Source: DASZHJ01 sp035541215
Lineage (GTDB): Bacteria > Pseudomonadota > Alphaproteobacteria > ATCC43930 > CGMCC-115725
NCBI GenBank assembly: GCA_035541215.1
Contig: DATKNV010000013.1
Span: 71,448 to 135,447 of the forward strand
Direction: 5' to 3'
DNA length: 64,000 nucleotides
The first letter of the stretch is position 1. Every line of letters begins with the position of its first letter. The position numbers were made by a program, and so were the translations under genes. Of the stretch, positions 47,095 through 56,468 are shown in pieces. Below the pieces are notes generated by a model that saw nothing but the letters and a program-made list of their open reading frames with translations, ran no database searches and had not been told where the DNA came from.

Positions 47095-48033
47095 TCAGGT
47101 GCGGATGCGCGGGTCGAGCAGCATGTACGCGAGATCGCCGAGGATCTGCGTCATCACCGCGACGAAGACGGCAACGAGCGCGCCCGCCTCGATGAGCGCG
47201 ATGTCCTTGTAGAGCGAGGCCTCCAGCATCATGCGGCCGAAGCCGGGATAGGCGAAGACGCTCTCGACCACCACGACGCCCGTCACGAGGTAGTTGATCT
47301 GCAGCAGGATGATCGTGACGGGATTGATCATCGCGTTCCGGAGCGCGTGCCCCAGCACGACCTGGCGGAAGCGCATGCCCTTGAGGACGGCGGTGCGGAT
47401 ATAGGGCTGGCGCATGACCTCGACCATCGAGGCGCGCACCATGCTCACGACGTAGCCCATGTCGAAGAGCACGATCACCGCGACCGGCAGCACCATCTGC
47501 GCCGCGATCGGCCAACTTCCGCCGGGCTGGAGCGTCGCGGTGCCCGGAAGCCAGCCCAGCGTCACCACGAAGACGCTCGCGAGAAAGACGCCGATCGCGA
47601 ATTCCGGCACCGAGGCTGCGACGGCGCTGCCGAGCAGGATCGTCCGGTCGAGGAGCGAGCCCTCGCGCATCCCCGCGGCGACCCCCAGCAGCATCGAGAG
47701 CGGCACGATGAGCGCGAAGGACACCGCCGCGAGCAGCGCCGTGTTCTGCAGGCGGTCGAAGATGATGTCCTTGACCGGGACGCGGAAGCGCTGGGAGGTG
47801 CCGAGATCGCCGGAAAGCGTCCGTCCGACGTACTCGACGTAGCGCACGAGCACGGGGCGATCGAGCCCCTCCTTCTTCGTCAGGATCTCGACCTGCTCCT
47901 GGGTCGCGTAGGGGCCGAGCTCCTTGCGCGCGACGTCGCCCGGCGTCAGCTCCGTCAGCAGGAAGACGAGCAGCGAGACGACCGTGAGCGTGACGCAGAG
48001 GAACAGGAGATGCTTCAGAAAGAACCGGGCCAT
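47095..48033 (-). CDS. dipeptide-type ABC transporter permease (DppB family)
   Basis: A 312-residue permease with six helices. The N-terminus RFFLKHLLFLCVTLTVVSLLVFLLTELTPGDVARKELG is typical of DppB, as is the EAA-like region RTAVLKGMRFRQVVLGHALRNAM. It is first in the minus-strand permease/ATPase operon. A 209-base region separates it from the divergent dimethylglycine dehydrogenase-like gene. Confidence 0.92.
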   Translation of the reverse strand: MARFFLKHLLFLCVTLTVVSLLVFLLTELTPGDVARKELGPYATQEQVEILTKKEGLDRPVLVRYVEYVGRTLSGDLGTSQRFRVPVKDIIFDRLQNTALLAAVSFALIVPLSMLLGVAAGMREGSLLDRTILLGSAVAASVPEFAIGVFLASVFVVTLGWLPGTATLQPGGSWPIAAQMVLPVAVIVLFDMGYVVSMVRASMVEVMRQPYIRTAVLKGMRFRQVVLGHALRNAMINPVTIILLQINYLVTGVVVVESVFAYPGFGRMMLEASLYKDIALIEAGALVAVFVAVMTQILGDLAYMLLDPRIRT

Positions 48034-48242
48034 GGTCCGCCTTTGCGTTGAGTGCGCTCATCGCAAGCAGGATCGTCACGCCGCAAGGGACGGAATTCCA
48101 CCTCCCCTAAGTCGAGCCCCGGTCGCGTGCGGGATCTCTTTCGAAGAATGCTATCCCTAGGAGGGAGACCGGTCAAACCGTGCGCCGTGTCCTCTTCTGA
48201 CCTATGATCGCAAGAGGAAACGTCAGGGAGCGGCGGTTAACG

Positions 48243-50657
48243 ATGAAGTCCCATGCTCAGGTGGTAGTGATCGGCGGCGGCGTGGTCGGGTGCAGCGTGC
48301 TCTATCACCTGACCAAGGCCGGATGGAAGGACGTCGTGCTGGTCGAGCGGGACGAACTCACCTCGGGCTCGACCTGGCATGCGGCCGGCGGCATGCACAC
48401 GATCAACCTCGATCCCAACGTGGCGAAGCTCCAGCAATACACGATCAACCTCTATAAGGAGATCGAGGAGATTTCCGGTCAATCCTGCGGTGTGCACATC
48501 ACCGGCGGCATCATGCTCGCGGGCACCGAGGAGCGTCTCGACTGGCTCCGCCAGGCGCATGCGCGCGGCCGCTACCTCGGCATGTCCATGGAGTTCGTCT
48601 CGCTCGACGAGGCCGTCCGGCGCTTCCCGCTCATGGAGAAGAAATACTTCAAGGGCGCGCTCTACGATCCGATCGAGGGACACGTCGATCCCGCGGGCGT
48701 CACCAACGCCTACGCCAAGGCCGCGCGCGTGCAAGGCGCCGAGGTCTATCGCTTCACCCGGGTGACCGCGCTCGAGCAATTCCCCGACGGCAGTTGGAAC
48801 GTGGTCACCGAGAAGGGAAGCATCCGCGCGGAGCACGTCGTCAATGCCGGCGGACTCTGGGCACGCGAGGTCGGCCGCATGGTCGGGCTCGAACTGCCGG
48901 TGCTAGCGATGGAGCATCAGTATCTCATCACGGAGGAAATCCCCGAGGTGAAGGCCTCGAAGACGGAGATGCTCCACGTCATCGACTTCGAGGGCGAGAT
49001 CTACATGCGCCAGGAAGGCACGGGCATGCTCATGGGCACCTATGAGCGCCGCGGCGTGCCCTGGTCCGAGCGCAGCACGCCCTGGAACTTCACGCACGAG
49101 CTGCTCGCGCCCGACCTCGACCGCATCGCGCCCAGCCTCGAAGTGGGCTTCAAGCACTATCCCGCGATCGAGCGCGCGGGCATCAAGAAGGTCATCAACG
49201 GCCCCTTCACCTTCGCGCCCGACGGCAATCCCGTCGTGGGGCCGATCCGCGGCCTTCGCAACTATTGGGTCGCCTGCGGCGTGATGGCGGGCTTCAGCCA
49301 GGGCGGCGGCGTCGGCCTCGCGCTCTCGAACTGGATGGTGAACGGCGATCCCGGCTTCGACATCTGGGCGATGGACGTCGCGCGCTTCGGCGATTGGGCC
49401 ACGCTCGCCTACACGAACGCGAAGGTCCGCGAGAACTACTCCCGCCGCTTCCGCATCCGCTTCCCGAACGAGGAGCTCCCGGCCGCGCGTCCGCTCCGCA
49501 CGACGCCGGTCTACGACCGGCTCAAGGAGCGCCGCGCCGTGTTCGGCGTCTCCTACGGGCTCGAGCATGCGCTCTGGTTCGCGCCGGAGGGCATGGAGCC
49601 CGTGGAGGAAGTGGCGTTCCGCCGCTCGAACGCGCATGCGACGGTCGCCGAGGAGTGCCGCGCCGTCCGCACCGGCGTCGGCCTCATGGAGACCTCGACC
49701 TACTCGAAATACGAGGTGACCGGCGCGGGCGCGGAGGCCTGGCTCTCGCGCCTCCTCGTCAATCGCATGCCGCAGCAGGGACGCATCGTGCTGGCGCCCA
49801 TGCTCAACCCCGGGGGAAAGCTGATCGGCGATTTCACCGTCGCGAAGGCGGGACCCGAGCGCTTCTACGTCTTCGGTTCCGGGATCGCCGAGGACTATCA
49901 CATGCGCTGGTTCGAGGCGCAGCTCCCCGCTTCCGGCGTTGCGATCCGCCCCCTGCGCTCGGAGCTCGTGGGTCTCTCGGTCGCGGGACCGAAGTCGCGG
50001 GAGCTGCTGCAGTCGCTCGTCGCAGAGGACCTCTCGAACGACGCCTTCCCGTTCCTCTCCTTCCGCCAGATCGACATCGGGATGATCCCCGCGAAGATCG
50101 GCCGCATCACCTTCACCGGCGATCTCGGCTACGAGATCTGGGTGGTCGTCGACTACCAGCGGGCGCTCTACGACCGGATCGTCGAGGCCGGCCGCGAATT
50201 CGGCCTTCGCCACTTCGGCGCCCGCGCCTTGCACTCGCTGCGCCTCGAGAAGAGCTTCGGCACCTGGGCGCGCGAGTTCCGCCCGATCTACGGACCCTTC
50301 GAGGCCGGTCTCAGCCGCTTCGTCGATCTCCGCAAGAACGACTTCATCGGCCGCGACGCCGCGCTCGCGGAGAAGGAAGCCGGGCCGAAGCGGCGGCTCG
50401 TCACCTTCGTCGTGAGCGATGCCGGTGCCGACTGCATCGGCGACGAGCCCGTGTGGCATGAAGGCAAGGTCGTGGGCTGGATCACCTCCGGCGGCTACGC
50501 GCATCACGTCGGAAAGTCGGTGGCACTCGGCTACGTCCCCGCGGAGCTTGCCGCCGCACCATCGGGCTTCGAGATCGAGATCCTCGGCAACCGCCGGCCC
50601 GCCGCGATCGCGCCGAAGCCGCTCTTCGACCCCGAAGGCAAGCGGATGCGCGGGTGA
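48243..50657 (+). CDS. dimethylglycine dehydrogenase-like FAD/GcvT-domain protein
   Basis: An 804-residue flavoprotein with an N-terminal DAO-type FAD domain (VVVIGGGVVGCSVLYHL), a middle FAO_M domain and a C-terminal GcvT folate-binding domain (about residues 420-800). His46 in SGSTWHAAGG is at the covalent-FAD histidine position of dimethylglycine dehydrogenases. Such enzymes demethylate dimethylglycine or sarcosine and pass the methyl to tetrahydrofolate. I chose ATG 48243 because the FAD motif follows directly. It overlaps the ornithine cyclodeaminase-like gene by GTGA. Confidence 0.9.
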   Translation: MKSHAQVVVIGGGVVGCSVLYHLTKAGWKDVVLVERDELTSGSTWHAAGGMHTINLDPNVAKLQQYTINLYKEIEEISGQSCGVHITGGIMLAGTEERLDWLRQAHARGRYLGMSMEFVSLDEAVRRFPLMEKKYFKGALYDPIEGHVDPAGVTNAYAKAARVQGAEVYRFTRVTALEQFPDGSWNVVTEKGSIRAEHVVNAGGLWAREVGRMVGLELPVLAMEHQYLITEEIPEVKASKTEMLHVIDFEGEIYMRQEGTGMLMGTYERRGVPWSERSTPWNFTHELLAPDLDRIAPSLEVGFKHYPAIERAGIKKVINGPFTFAPDGNPVVGPIRGLRNYWVACGVMAGFSQGGGVGLALSNWMVNGDPGFDIWAMDVARFGDWATLAYTNAKVRENYSRRFRIRFPNEELPAARPLRTTPVYDRLKERRAVFGVSYGLEHALWFAPEGMEPVEEVAFRRSNAHATVAEECRAVRTGVGLMETSTYSKYEVTGAGAEAWLSRLLVNRMPQQGRIVLAPMLNPGGKLIGDFTVAKAGPERFYVFGSGIAEDYHMRWFEAQLPASGVAIRPLRSELVGLSVAGPKSRELLQSLVAEDLSNDAFPFLSFRQIDIGMIPAKIGRITFTGDLGYEIWVVVDYQRALYDRIVEAGREFGLRHFGARALHSLRLEKSFGTWAREFRPIYGPFEAGLSRFVDLRKNDFIGRDAALAEKEAGPKRRLVTFVVSDAGADCIGDEPVWHEGKVVGWITSGGYAHHVGKSVALGYVPAELAAAPSGFEIEILGNRRPAAIAPKPLFDPEGKRMRG

Positions 50658-51661
50658 TGGCGCCGATCCGCCTGACATATCTGGGCGGCCCGGAAGTCCA
50701 GCGCATAGCGCTGACGGATGAGGAGATCATCGACTCCGTCGAGGCCGTCCTCCGCGCGCAGGGACGCGGGGAAACCGTCGTGGAGCCCCGCGTCCACCTG
50801 ATTCCCGACAGGAAGGTCCACGGCCATTTCAACGTGCTCCGGGGCTACGTGGCTCCGCTGGGCGTCGCGGGCGTCAAGATCGTCGGCGACTACGTCGACA
50901 ACTACAAGCAGGGCCTGCCCTCGGAGATGGCGCTCCTCAACCTCTTCGATCCCAGGACGGGAACTCCCATCGCCGTCGTCGACGCGAGCGCCATCACGGA
51001 CATGCGGACCGGCGCCGTCACCGCCGTTGGCGCCAAATACCTCGCGCGCAGGGGAAGCCGCGTCCTCGGCCACATCGGCGCGCGCGGCACCGCCTATTGG
51101 AACGTACGGCTGCTGGACAAGCTCTTCGGCTTCGAGGAGATCCGCGTTCATTCGCGCCGGCCGGAAAGCCGCCGAGCCTTCGGCGAGAAGCTCGCGCACG
51201 ATCTCGGCAAGCCCGTCACCGTCTGCGACGACTGGGAATCCTGTCTGCGCGGTGCCGACATCGTCGTGGAGGCATCGCGGCTCACCGAGCCCGCGCCGCT
51301 CCTCAAGACCGATTGGATCAAGCCCGGCGCCTTGGTCGTGCCCTACGGCACCATGAGCGCGGTCGAGCTCACGCTCACGGACATCATGGACAAGATCGTC
51401 GTGGATGATTGGGGCCAGTGCAGGCAAGGCATCTTCGGGTCGTTGAGGGCGCATGTGGAGACGGGCCGGCTCTCGGAGCAGAATCTGCACGGTGAGATCG
51501 GCGAGATCGTCGCGGGGAAGAGACCCGGCCGCGAGAAGGACAGCGAGACGATCCTCTTCTGGCATCGCGGCCTCGGCATCACCGACATCGCTCTCTGCCA
51601 CGCGATGCTCGAGAAGGCCCGGCGGCTCGGGATCGGTCAGCAGCTCGTTTTCGCGGAGTAG
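50654..51661 (+). CDS. ornithine cyclodeaminase/mu-crystallin family protein
   Basis: A 335-residue NAD(P)-dependent enzyme. It has EPRVHLIPD, GVAGVKIVGDYVDNYKQGLPSEMALLNLFDPRTGTPIAVVDASAITDMRTGAVTAVGAKYL and a Rossmann turn GHIGARGTAYWNVRLL. Family members deaminate ornithine or reduce cyclic imines. Given its translational coupling to a dimethylglycine-type dehydrogenase, it may reduce or hydrolyse an N-methyl imine; this is inference. The start is GTG-ATG in the overlap. Confidence 0.85.
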   Translation: MMAPIRLTYLGGPEVQRIALTDEEIIDSVEAVLRAQGRGETVVEPRVHLIPDRKVHGHFNVLRGYVAPLGVAGVKIVGDYVDNYKQGLPSEMALLNLFDPRTGTPIAVVDASAITDMRTGAVTAVGAKYLARRGSRVLGHIGARGTAYWNVRLLDKLFGFEEIRVHSRRPESRRAFGEKLAHDLGKPVTVCDDWESCLRGADIVVEASRLTEPAPLLKTDWIKPGALVVPYGTMSAVELTLTDIMDKIVVDDWGQCRQGIFGSLRAHVETGRLSEQNLHGEIGEIVAGKRPGREKDSETILFWHRGLGITDIALCHAMLEKARRLGIGQQLVFAE

Positions 51662-51667
51662 TCCTGC

Positions 51668-52459
51668 GTGATCGCGAACGCCCGGATGTATTCCGTGGCC
51701 CCCGCGGCGGTGGAGGCGTGGCGGCGCCTCTTCGAATGGGTCTCCAAGGAGAGCGGCTTCCCCCTCGAGATCGTCGAGCACGCCTACCCCGCGAGCCTCG
51801 ACGACCTCTGGCGCCGCGAGGACCTCGCCGCCGTCTCCATGTGCGGCCTTCCCTTCGCCAGGGACCGCAGAGCGCTCGTGGCGATCGCGGCGCCGATCCC
51901 CGCCGCTGCCCGCTATGGAGGCCGGCCCGTTTATTTCACGGATTTCGTCGTGCGGACCGATAGTCCCTTCCGCGCGCTCACGGAAACCTTCGGCCACCGC
52001 ATCGCCTATACGACCCCGGGATCGCATTCCGGCTACAACGCCGCACGGCATCATCTCCTGCGCTACCGCAAGCCGGAGCGGCGGCGCCTCTACGCCGAAG
52101 CCGTGGGCCCCGTCGTCACGCCGCGACGCGCGGTCGAGGCCGTCGCGGCGGGCAACGCGGAGGTCGCCCCCATCGACAGCTACGCGCTCGATCTCCTCCG
52201 CCTATACGATCCTGCTCTCGCGCGCTCGGTAAGGACGGTCGAGAGCACCGCCGCGGCACCGATACCGCCGCTGATTGCGTCTGCTGGCGTCGAGCGGAAC
52301 CAGGCCTCAAGATTGCGGCAAGCCCTTACGCGAGCACCGGCGCATCTCCTCGAGCGCCTTACCCTCTCGGGCTTCGCGGAGGTCGATGTCGCCCGCTACG
52401 CCGTTCTCGTCGCGCTCGAGACCGAAGCCGTCAGCGGCGGCTATCCGGCTCTTGAATGA
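51668..52459 (+). CDS. PhnD-like phosphate/phosphonate-binding-fold protein without signal peptide
   Basis: A 263-residue type 2 periplasmic-binding fold protein of PhnD type (MYSVAPAAVEAWRRLFEWVSKESG, then YFTDFVVRTDSPFRALTETFGHRIAYTTPGSHSGYNAARHHLL). The family is normally exported, but this frame starts directly in the fold with no signal sequence or membrane segment, so it is probably cytosolic. It follows the ornithine cyclodeaminase gene by six bases and may act as a ligand sensor or scaffold. Its 3' end overlaps the convergent lyase-like gene by 29 bases. Confidence 0.75.
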   Translation: MIANARMYSVAPAAVEAWRRLFEWVSKESGFPLEIVEHAYPASLDDLWRREDLAAVSMCGLPFARDRRALVAIAAPIPAAARYGGRPVYFTDFVVRTDSPFRALTETFGHRIAYTTPGSHSGYNAARHHLLRYRKPERRRLYAEAVGPVVTPRRAVEAVAAGNAEVAPIDSYALDLLRLYDPALARSVRTVESTAAAPIPPLIASAGVERNQASRLRQALTRAPAHLLERLTLSGFAEVDVARYAVLVALETEAVSGGYPALE

Positions 52460-53966
52460 GCGTTCCCGCCTCGATCTCGGCCGCCACGCGCTCGATTTCC
52501 GGCCCCATCGCACGATCCTCGTCGAGCGCCGGCACCAGCGCGCGGACCGCCTCGTAGGATTGGCGCATCGGTTTTCCGAGGCGCGCCGGCCGCAGATCGA
52601 GAGCCTGCGCGGCGACGATGAGCTCGATCGCGACGAGGAAGGGCAGCCGGTCGAGCATTGCCCGGACCTTCGCCACCGCCTGGGGCAGTAGGCTCGCATG
52701 GTCCTCGACCCCGTCCGCGACGCCGCGAAGACCGAGAGAGACGGGAAGGCTGAGGTGGTGTATTTCGACCTCGAGCGCGGCAAGGGTCTTTTGGGCCGTG
52801 GCGAAGCCCGTGCGCGTGCCCCCGCGCGGCGTGAGGAAGCGCGGGAGATCGCTGAAGCGCGGCGCGAGCAGCTTCAGGCTGCGCTCGCTGCAGAGCCCGG
52901 CTACGGCCGCGAGGGCGAGGCCCAGATGCTCGAAGCGCAGAGCGAGAGCGGTCGCGTCGAAATTGCCGGTGGAGATGATACGCTCCTCGTCCGCGATCAC
53001 CAGAGGATTGTCGCCGGAGGCGTTGAGCTCGGTCTCGAGGGCGTCGGTTGCGAGATCGAGCGCATCGAGTGCCGCCCCATGCACGGGCGCGATGCAGCGG
53101 AAGCTCAGGGGGTCCTGGAGACGGCGGGGCGCCGTGGGCTGCCAGAGCTCGCTCCCCGCCAGCAGCGCCCTAAGCCGCTCTGCCGCGGCGGCTTGGCCCG
53201 GCGCGGGGCGCGCGCGCTGCGCCCGCGGATCGAGTGGGCTCAGGTTGCCCCGAAAGCCCTCGAGCGCGAGCGCCGCGGACACGTCGAGCGCCCGCAAGAT
53301 GCTGGCGGCATCGTGGAGCACGAGCGCGCCCGAGCCCACGGAGAGGGCGTTCGAGTTGATGAGCGCAAGGCCGTCCTTGGGGCCGAGCGTCACCGGCTTC
53401 AGCCCCGCGGAGCGGAGGGCCTCGGCCGCGGGCAGGAGCTTGCCCCGGAATTCCACATCGCCTTCGCCGATGAGGGCGGAGGCGAGATGGGCGAGCGGCG
53501 CGAGATCTGCCGCACCGATCGACCCGATCGCGGGGACGGCCGGATGAATGCCGGCATTGAGCAAAGCCACCAAGCCATCGAGCACCGAGGGCGAGACACC
53601 GGAGCCGCCGGCGGCCATTCCGGCGATCCGCGCAAACATCGCGACGCGCACGGCCTCGCGCGGCAGCCGATATCCCACGGCGACGCAGCGCGCGCGGAGG
53701 GCCCGGGCCTGAAAGGCCGCCACGTCCTCGGGCGGGAGCCGCGTGTCGACCGCGGCGCCCAAGCCCGTGGTGAGGCCATAGACCGGCTTGTCGCCGGCGA
53801 CCGCGCGCTCCACCACCGCGCGCTCCGCGACGATGCGGCTCCGCGCCGCCGCGGAGAGCTCGACCTTGGTGTCGTCGCGGCCCACTCGCGCCACGGTCGA
53901 GACCGCGATGCGCTCGTCACCGACGATGACGGGACTGGCGAGAGCGGGAGACTTCTTCCGGGGCAT
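52431..53966 (-). CDS. aromatic amino acid ammonia-lyase (HutH) family protein lacking the MIO motif
   Basis: A 511-residue HAL/PAL-fold protein. The N-terminus VYGLTTGLG contains the catalytic-type Tyr63. The strictly needed Ala-Ser-Gly that forms the MIO cofactor is absent: the region reads GSIGAADLAPLAH (residues 148-160) where active enzymes have GSVGASGDLAPLAH. By alignment with known HAL, His83 is Arg and Tyr280 is Leu (LQDPLSFRC), while Asn195, Gln277, Arg283 and Glu414 equivalents remain. No frameshift is present. It is unlikely to release ammonia by the classic route. It is the last gene of the minus-strand block, 16 bases after the amino-acid permease gene. Confidence 0.82.
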   Translation of the reverse strand: MPRKKSPALASPVIVGDERIAVSTVARVGRDDTKVELSAAARSRIVAERAVVERAVAGDKPVYGLTTGLGAAVDTRLPPEDVAAFQARALRARCVAVGYRLPREAVRVAMFARIAGMAAGGSGVSPSVLDGLVALLNAGIHPAVPAIGSIGAADLAPLAHLASALIGEGDVEFRGKLLPAAEALRSAGLKPVTLGPKDGLALINSNALSVGSGALVLHDAASILRALDVSAALALEGFRGNLSPLDPRAQRARPAPGQAAAAERLRALLAGSELWQPTAPRRLQDPLSFRCIAPVHGAALDALDLATDALETELNASGDNPLVIADEERIISTGNFDATALALRFEHLGLALAAVAGLCSERSLKLLAPRFSDLPRFLTPRGGTRTGFATAQKTLAALEVEIHHLSLPVSLGLRGVADGVEDHASLLPQAVAKVRAMLDRLPFLVAIELIVAAQALDLRPARLGKPMRQSYEAVRALVPALDEDRAMGPEIERVAAEIEAGTLIQEPDSRR

Positions 53967-53982
53967 CCGACCTCGCTTGGTG

Positions 53983-54828
53983 CTAGGTTTGCACCTCGAG
54001 CCGCCACTCGAGAGCCCTGGTCGCGAGCGCGACCGGATAACAGAATGCGAAGAACATGACGAGGAGCGCCAGATACATCGGCAGGAAGAGCTCCGGCCTC
54101 CCCTCGGCGACTAGCGCGCTGCGGGTCATGGTGAGGCCGTCCTGCACACCGACGATGGAGATGAGCGGCGTCGCCATCGTGAGCGTCGCGTAAAGGTTCA
54201 TCCAGGGCGGAATCATGCGCCGCACCGCCTGCGGGATGATGACGAGCCAGAGGATTTGCCGCCGCGTGAAAGCGAGGCCCCTCGCGCTCTCCCATTGACC
54301 CGCCGGGATCGACAGCACGCCTCCGCGCACGATCTCCGAGATGTTGGCCATGACGGGGAGCGCGAGGCCGATCACCGCCTTCATCCAATCCGGAAACGGC
54401 ACGGTCTTCCCGAAGAGCGTGACTTGGTAGGGAATCAAAAACATGGCGTAGAACAGAAGCACGAGCCAAGGCGCGTTCCGAAAAAACTGCATGGCACCGA
54501 GGCTCATGACGCGCGTCGGCCTGCCGCGCGCGATGAGGCCCAGGCCGAGGACCACGCCCAGCGCCGTCCCCAGTGCCATCGAGAGCACGCTCACGAGGAG
54601 GTTGAACAGGAATCCCGAGAAGACGAGCGGCAGCCACCGGAGGAGGCCCGTCAGGATCGACCCCGAGCCGGACCCCGTGTTTGCCTGCGCGAGCGCAAGC
54701 GATGCGGGCAACGCCACGATGAGCATGATGCCGACGGTTCCGAACCAACGAGGCTCGAGCCGGAAATGCGATGGGCCCGGCCACGCCCGCGAGCGAGGTG
54801 ACGGAACCCGATGCAATGGGCTTCTCAC
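53983..54828 (-). CDS. amino-acid ABC transporter permease (HisM/GltK family), second
   Basis: A 281-residue polar amino-acid permease. I chose GTG 54828, which overlaps the upstream stop codon as GTGA; the longer frame is shadow of the first permease. An N-terminal helix (TVGIMLIVALPASLALAQ) precedes the ABC domain GFLFNLLVSVLSMALGTALGVVLG and the motif GVLSIPAGQWESARGLAFTRRQILWLVIIPQAVRRMIPP. It pairs with the first permease. Confidence 0.88.
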   Translation of the reverse strand: MRSPLHRVPSPRSRAWPGPSHFRLEPRWFGTVGIMLIVALPASLALAQANTGSGSGSILTGLLRWLPLVFSGFLFNLLVSVLSMALGTALGVVLGLGLIARGRPTRVMSLGAMQFFRNAPWLVLLFYAMFLIPYQVTLFGKTVPFPDWMKAVIGLALPVMANISEIVRGGVLSIPAGQWESARGLAFTRRQILWLVIIPQAVRRMIPPWMNLYATLTMATPLISIVGVQDGLTMTRSALVAEGRPELFLPMYLALLVMFFAFCYPVALATRALEWRLEVQT

Positions 54829-55571
54829 ACGTTGTAGCCGGGAATGCGCAGGCGCCGCTCGAGCCAGCCCATGCCCCAGACGACGAGCGCGATCAGCGCG
54901 AGGTAGACGAGCAGGAGGACGTTCATCATCTCCTTCACGTTGAAGGATTCCGACCAAATCTGCGCGGAGGCGTAGAGCAGTTCCGGCACCGCGATCGCGT
55001 AAGCGAGCGTCGTGGTCTTCACGAGATTGACGAGATTGTTGTTGAAAGCCGGAAGCGAGATGCGGAAGGCCAGCGGGAACACGATGAGCCGGAAGATCTG
55101 GAAGCGCGAATGGCCGAGCGCCTCCGCGGCCTCGCGCATGGCCGCGGGAACCGCCTCGATTCCCGAGCGGAAGATCTCGACGTTGTGCGCCCCCGCGAAG
55201 AGCGAGAGCGAGATTATCGCCCAGCCCACGTTCGATATGAGAGGGCGTCCGCTGGCTGCGCCGTCTGGGAGGGTCGGCAGCAGCGTCCCGACCGCGAAAT
55301 AGAAGAACAGGAGCTGAACCAGCGGCGGCGTGTTGCGAAAGAATTCGACGTAGCAGCGCACACCGCCGCGGAGGAGCGCCGATCTCGATCCCTGGAGCCA
55401 GGCGCCGAGCACGCCTAGTGCGAAGCTCGCGATCACGCAGGCGAGCGAGAGACCGAGCGTGGTCTCGAGCCCCGTCACGAACCGCCGCTGATCGAAGCCG
55501 TCGTAGAAGATCGAGAGATTGATGCCGTGCGCGGAGTTGAGCCAGCGGAACCACTCCGCGACGGCGGACAT
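54825..55571 (-). CDS. amino-acid ABC transporter permease (HisQ/GltJ family), first
   Basis: A 248-residue permease with five or six helices and the polar amino-acid pattern: FVTGLETTLGLSLACVIASFALG, EFFRNTPPLVQLLFFYFAVG, and EIFRSGIEAVPAAMREAAEALGHSRFQIFRLIVFPLAFRISLPAF. It sits between the binding protein and the second permease. No ATPase gene is present in this operon. Confidence 0.9.
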   Translation of the reverse strand: MSAVAEWFRWLNSAHGINLSIFYDGFDQRRFVTGLETTLGLSLACVIASFALGVLGAWLQGSRSALLRGGVRCYVEFFRNTPPLVQLLFFYFAVGTLLPTLPDGAASGRPLISNVGWAIISLSLFAGAHNVEIFRSGIEAVPAAMREAAEALGHSRFQIFRLIVFPLAFRISLPAFNNNLVNLVKTTTLAYAIAVPELLYASAQIWSESFNVKEMMNVLLLVYLALIALVVWGMGWLERRLRIPGYNV

Positions 55572-55606
55572 CGCGACCTACCGCAAACGGGCGCCGCCCC
55601 CGGCGA

Positions 55607-56422
55607 TCACATCAGCTTCTTGTGCATCTCCACGAGGAACGGGCTCTCCTTGATGCCCCATTTCTTCTCGCGCTCCAGGAGCCAGCCGGACTTGTGCCAC
55701 TCCGTCACCATCGCCGAGAGGAGCTGTCCGAACGGCCCCTTGAGGTCCTCCTGCCGTACCCCGATCGCCCAGGGCTGGGGATCCTCGCTCACGAGCGGCA
55801 TGGCGTAGTTCGCCCACTTCGCATCGCCCGAGGAGAGCCATGACGAGAACAGCGTGTCGTCGAAGAGGAAGCCCACGCAGGCGCCGCCGAGCAGCGCGTT
55901 CGTCGCCTCCGGCACCGCCGGGAAGACGACCAGCTCCGGCTGATAAAGCTCGGAGACGCGGCGGTTGTAGTAGGCGCCCTGCACCGCGCAGACCTTCTTG
56001 CCCTTGAGGTCGCTCCACTCCTTGAGCCCGGAAGTCTTGAGCGCGAGCACGTTGGTGGCGCCGGCGTAATAGTTGGGCTCGATCATGCCGATCACCTGGC
56101 GGCGCTGCGGCGTGTCGCCCATCGTCGCGATGATCGCGTCGATCTTGCCCTGCTGCAGGAACTCGGTCCGGTTGGCCGCGGTGACGGGGATCTTCTCGAG
56201 CTTCACCCCGATCTTCTTCGCGATCTCGTCGGACATGTCGATCTCGAGACCGATGATCTGCCCGGAGGGATCGAGGAAGCCCCAGGGCTTGTAGTCGTTC
56301 TTCACGCCGATGACGATCACGCCCTTCTTCTTGACCGCCTCGAGCGTGTCCTCGGCCGCCGCAGTTCTCGCGACGATGAGCGCCGCGAGAACGACGATCA
56401 GAGTCCTGATGGCTATCCTCAT
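55607..56422 (-). CDS. amino-acid ABC transporter substrate-binding protein
   Basis: A 271-residue periplasmic type 2 binding protein with a Sec signal ending near TAAAED. The family 3 signature GLEIDMSDEIAKKIG and the strand VIGVKNDYKPWGFLDPSGQIIG are plain. GGAGGGAGAG lies before the start. Two Cys (KVCAVQG, GGACVGF) may pair. It heads the amino-acid transporter genes and follows the second homocysteine methyltransferase gene by 46 bases. Confidence 0.9.
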   Translation of the reverse strand: MRIAIRTLIVVLAALIVARTAAAEDTLEAVKKKGVIVIGVKNDYKPWGFLDPSGQIIGLEIDMSDEIAKKIGVKLEKIPVTAANRTEFLQQGKIDAIIATMGDTPQRRQVIGMIEPNYYAGATNVLALKTSGLKEWSDLKGKKVCAVQGAYYNRRVSELYQPELVVFPAVPEATNALLGGACVGFLFDDTLFSSWLSSGDAKWANYAMPLVSEDPQPWAIGVRQEDLKGPFGQLLSAMVTEWHKSGWLLEREKKWGIKESPFLVEMHKKLM

Positions 56423-56468
56423 CTCTCCCTCCCCGCTCCTTTTGAGAAACCGTTGAATAGTACCAAAC

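Noticed and set aside
48034..48242. Glycine riboswitch upstream of the DMGDH-like gene
   Set aside because: I looked for the paired glycine aptamer core motifs and did not find them in either strand of this gap.
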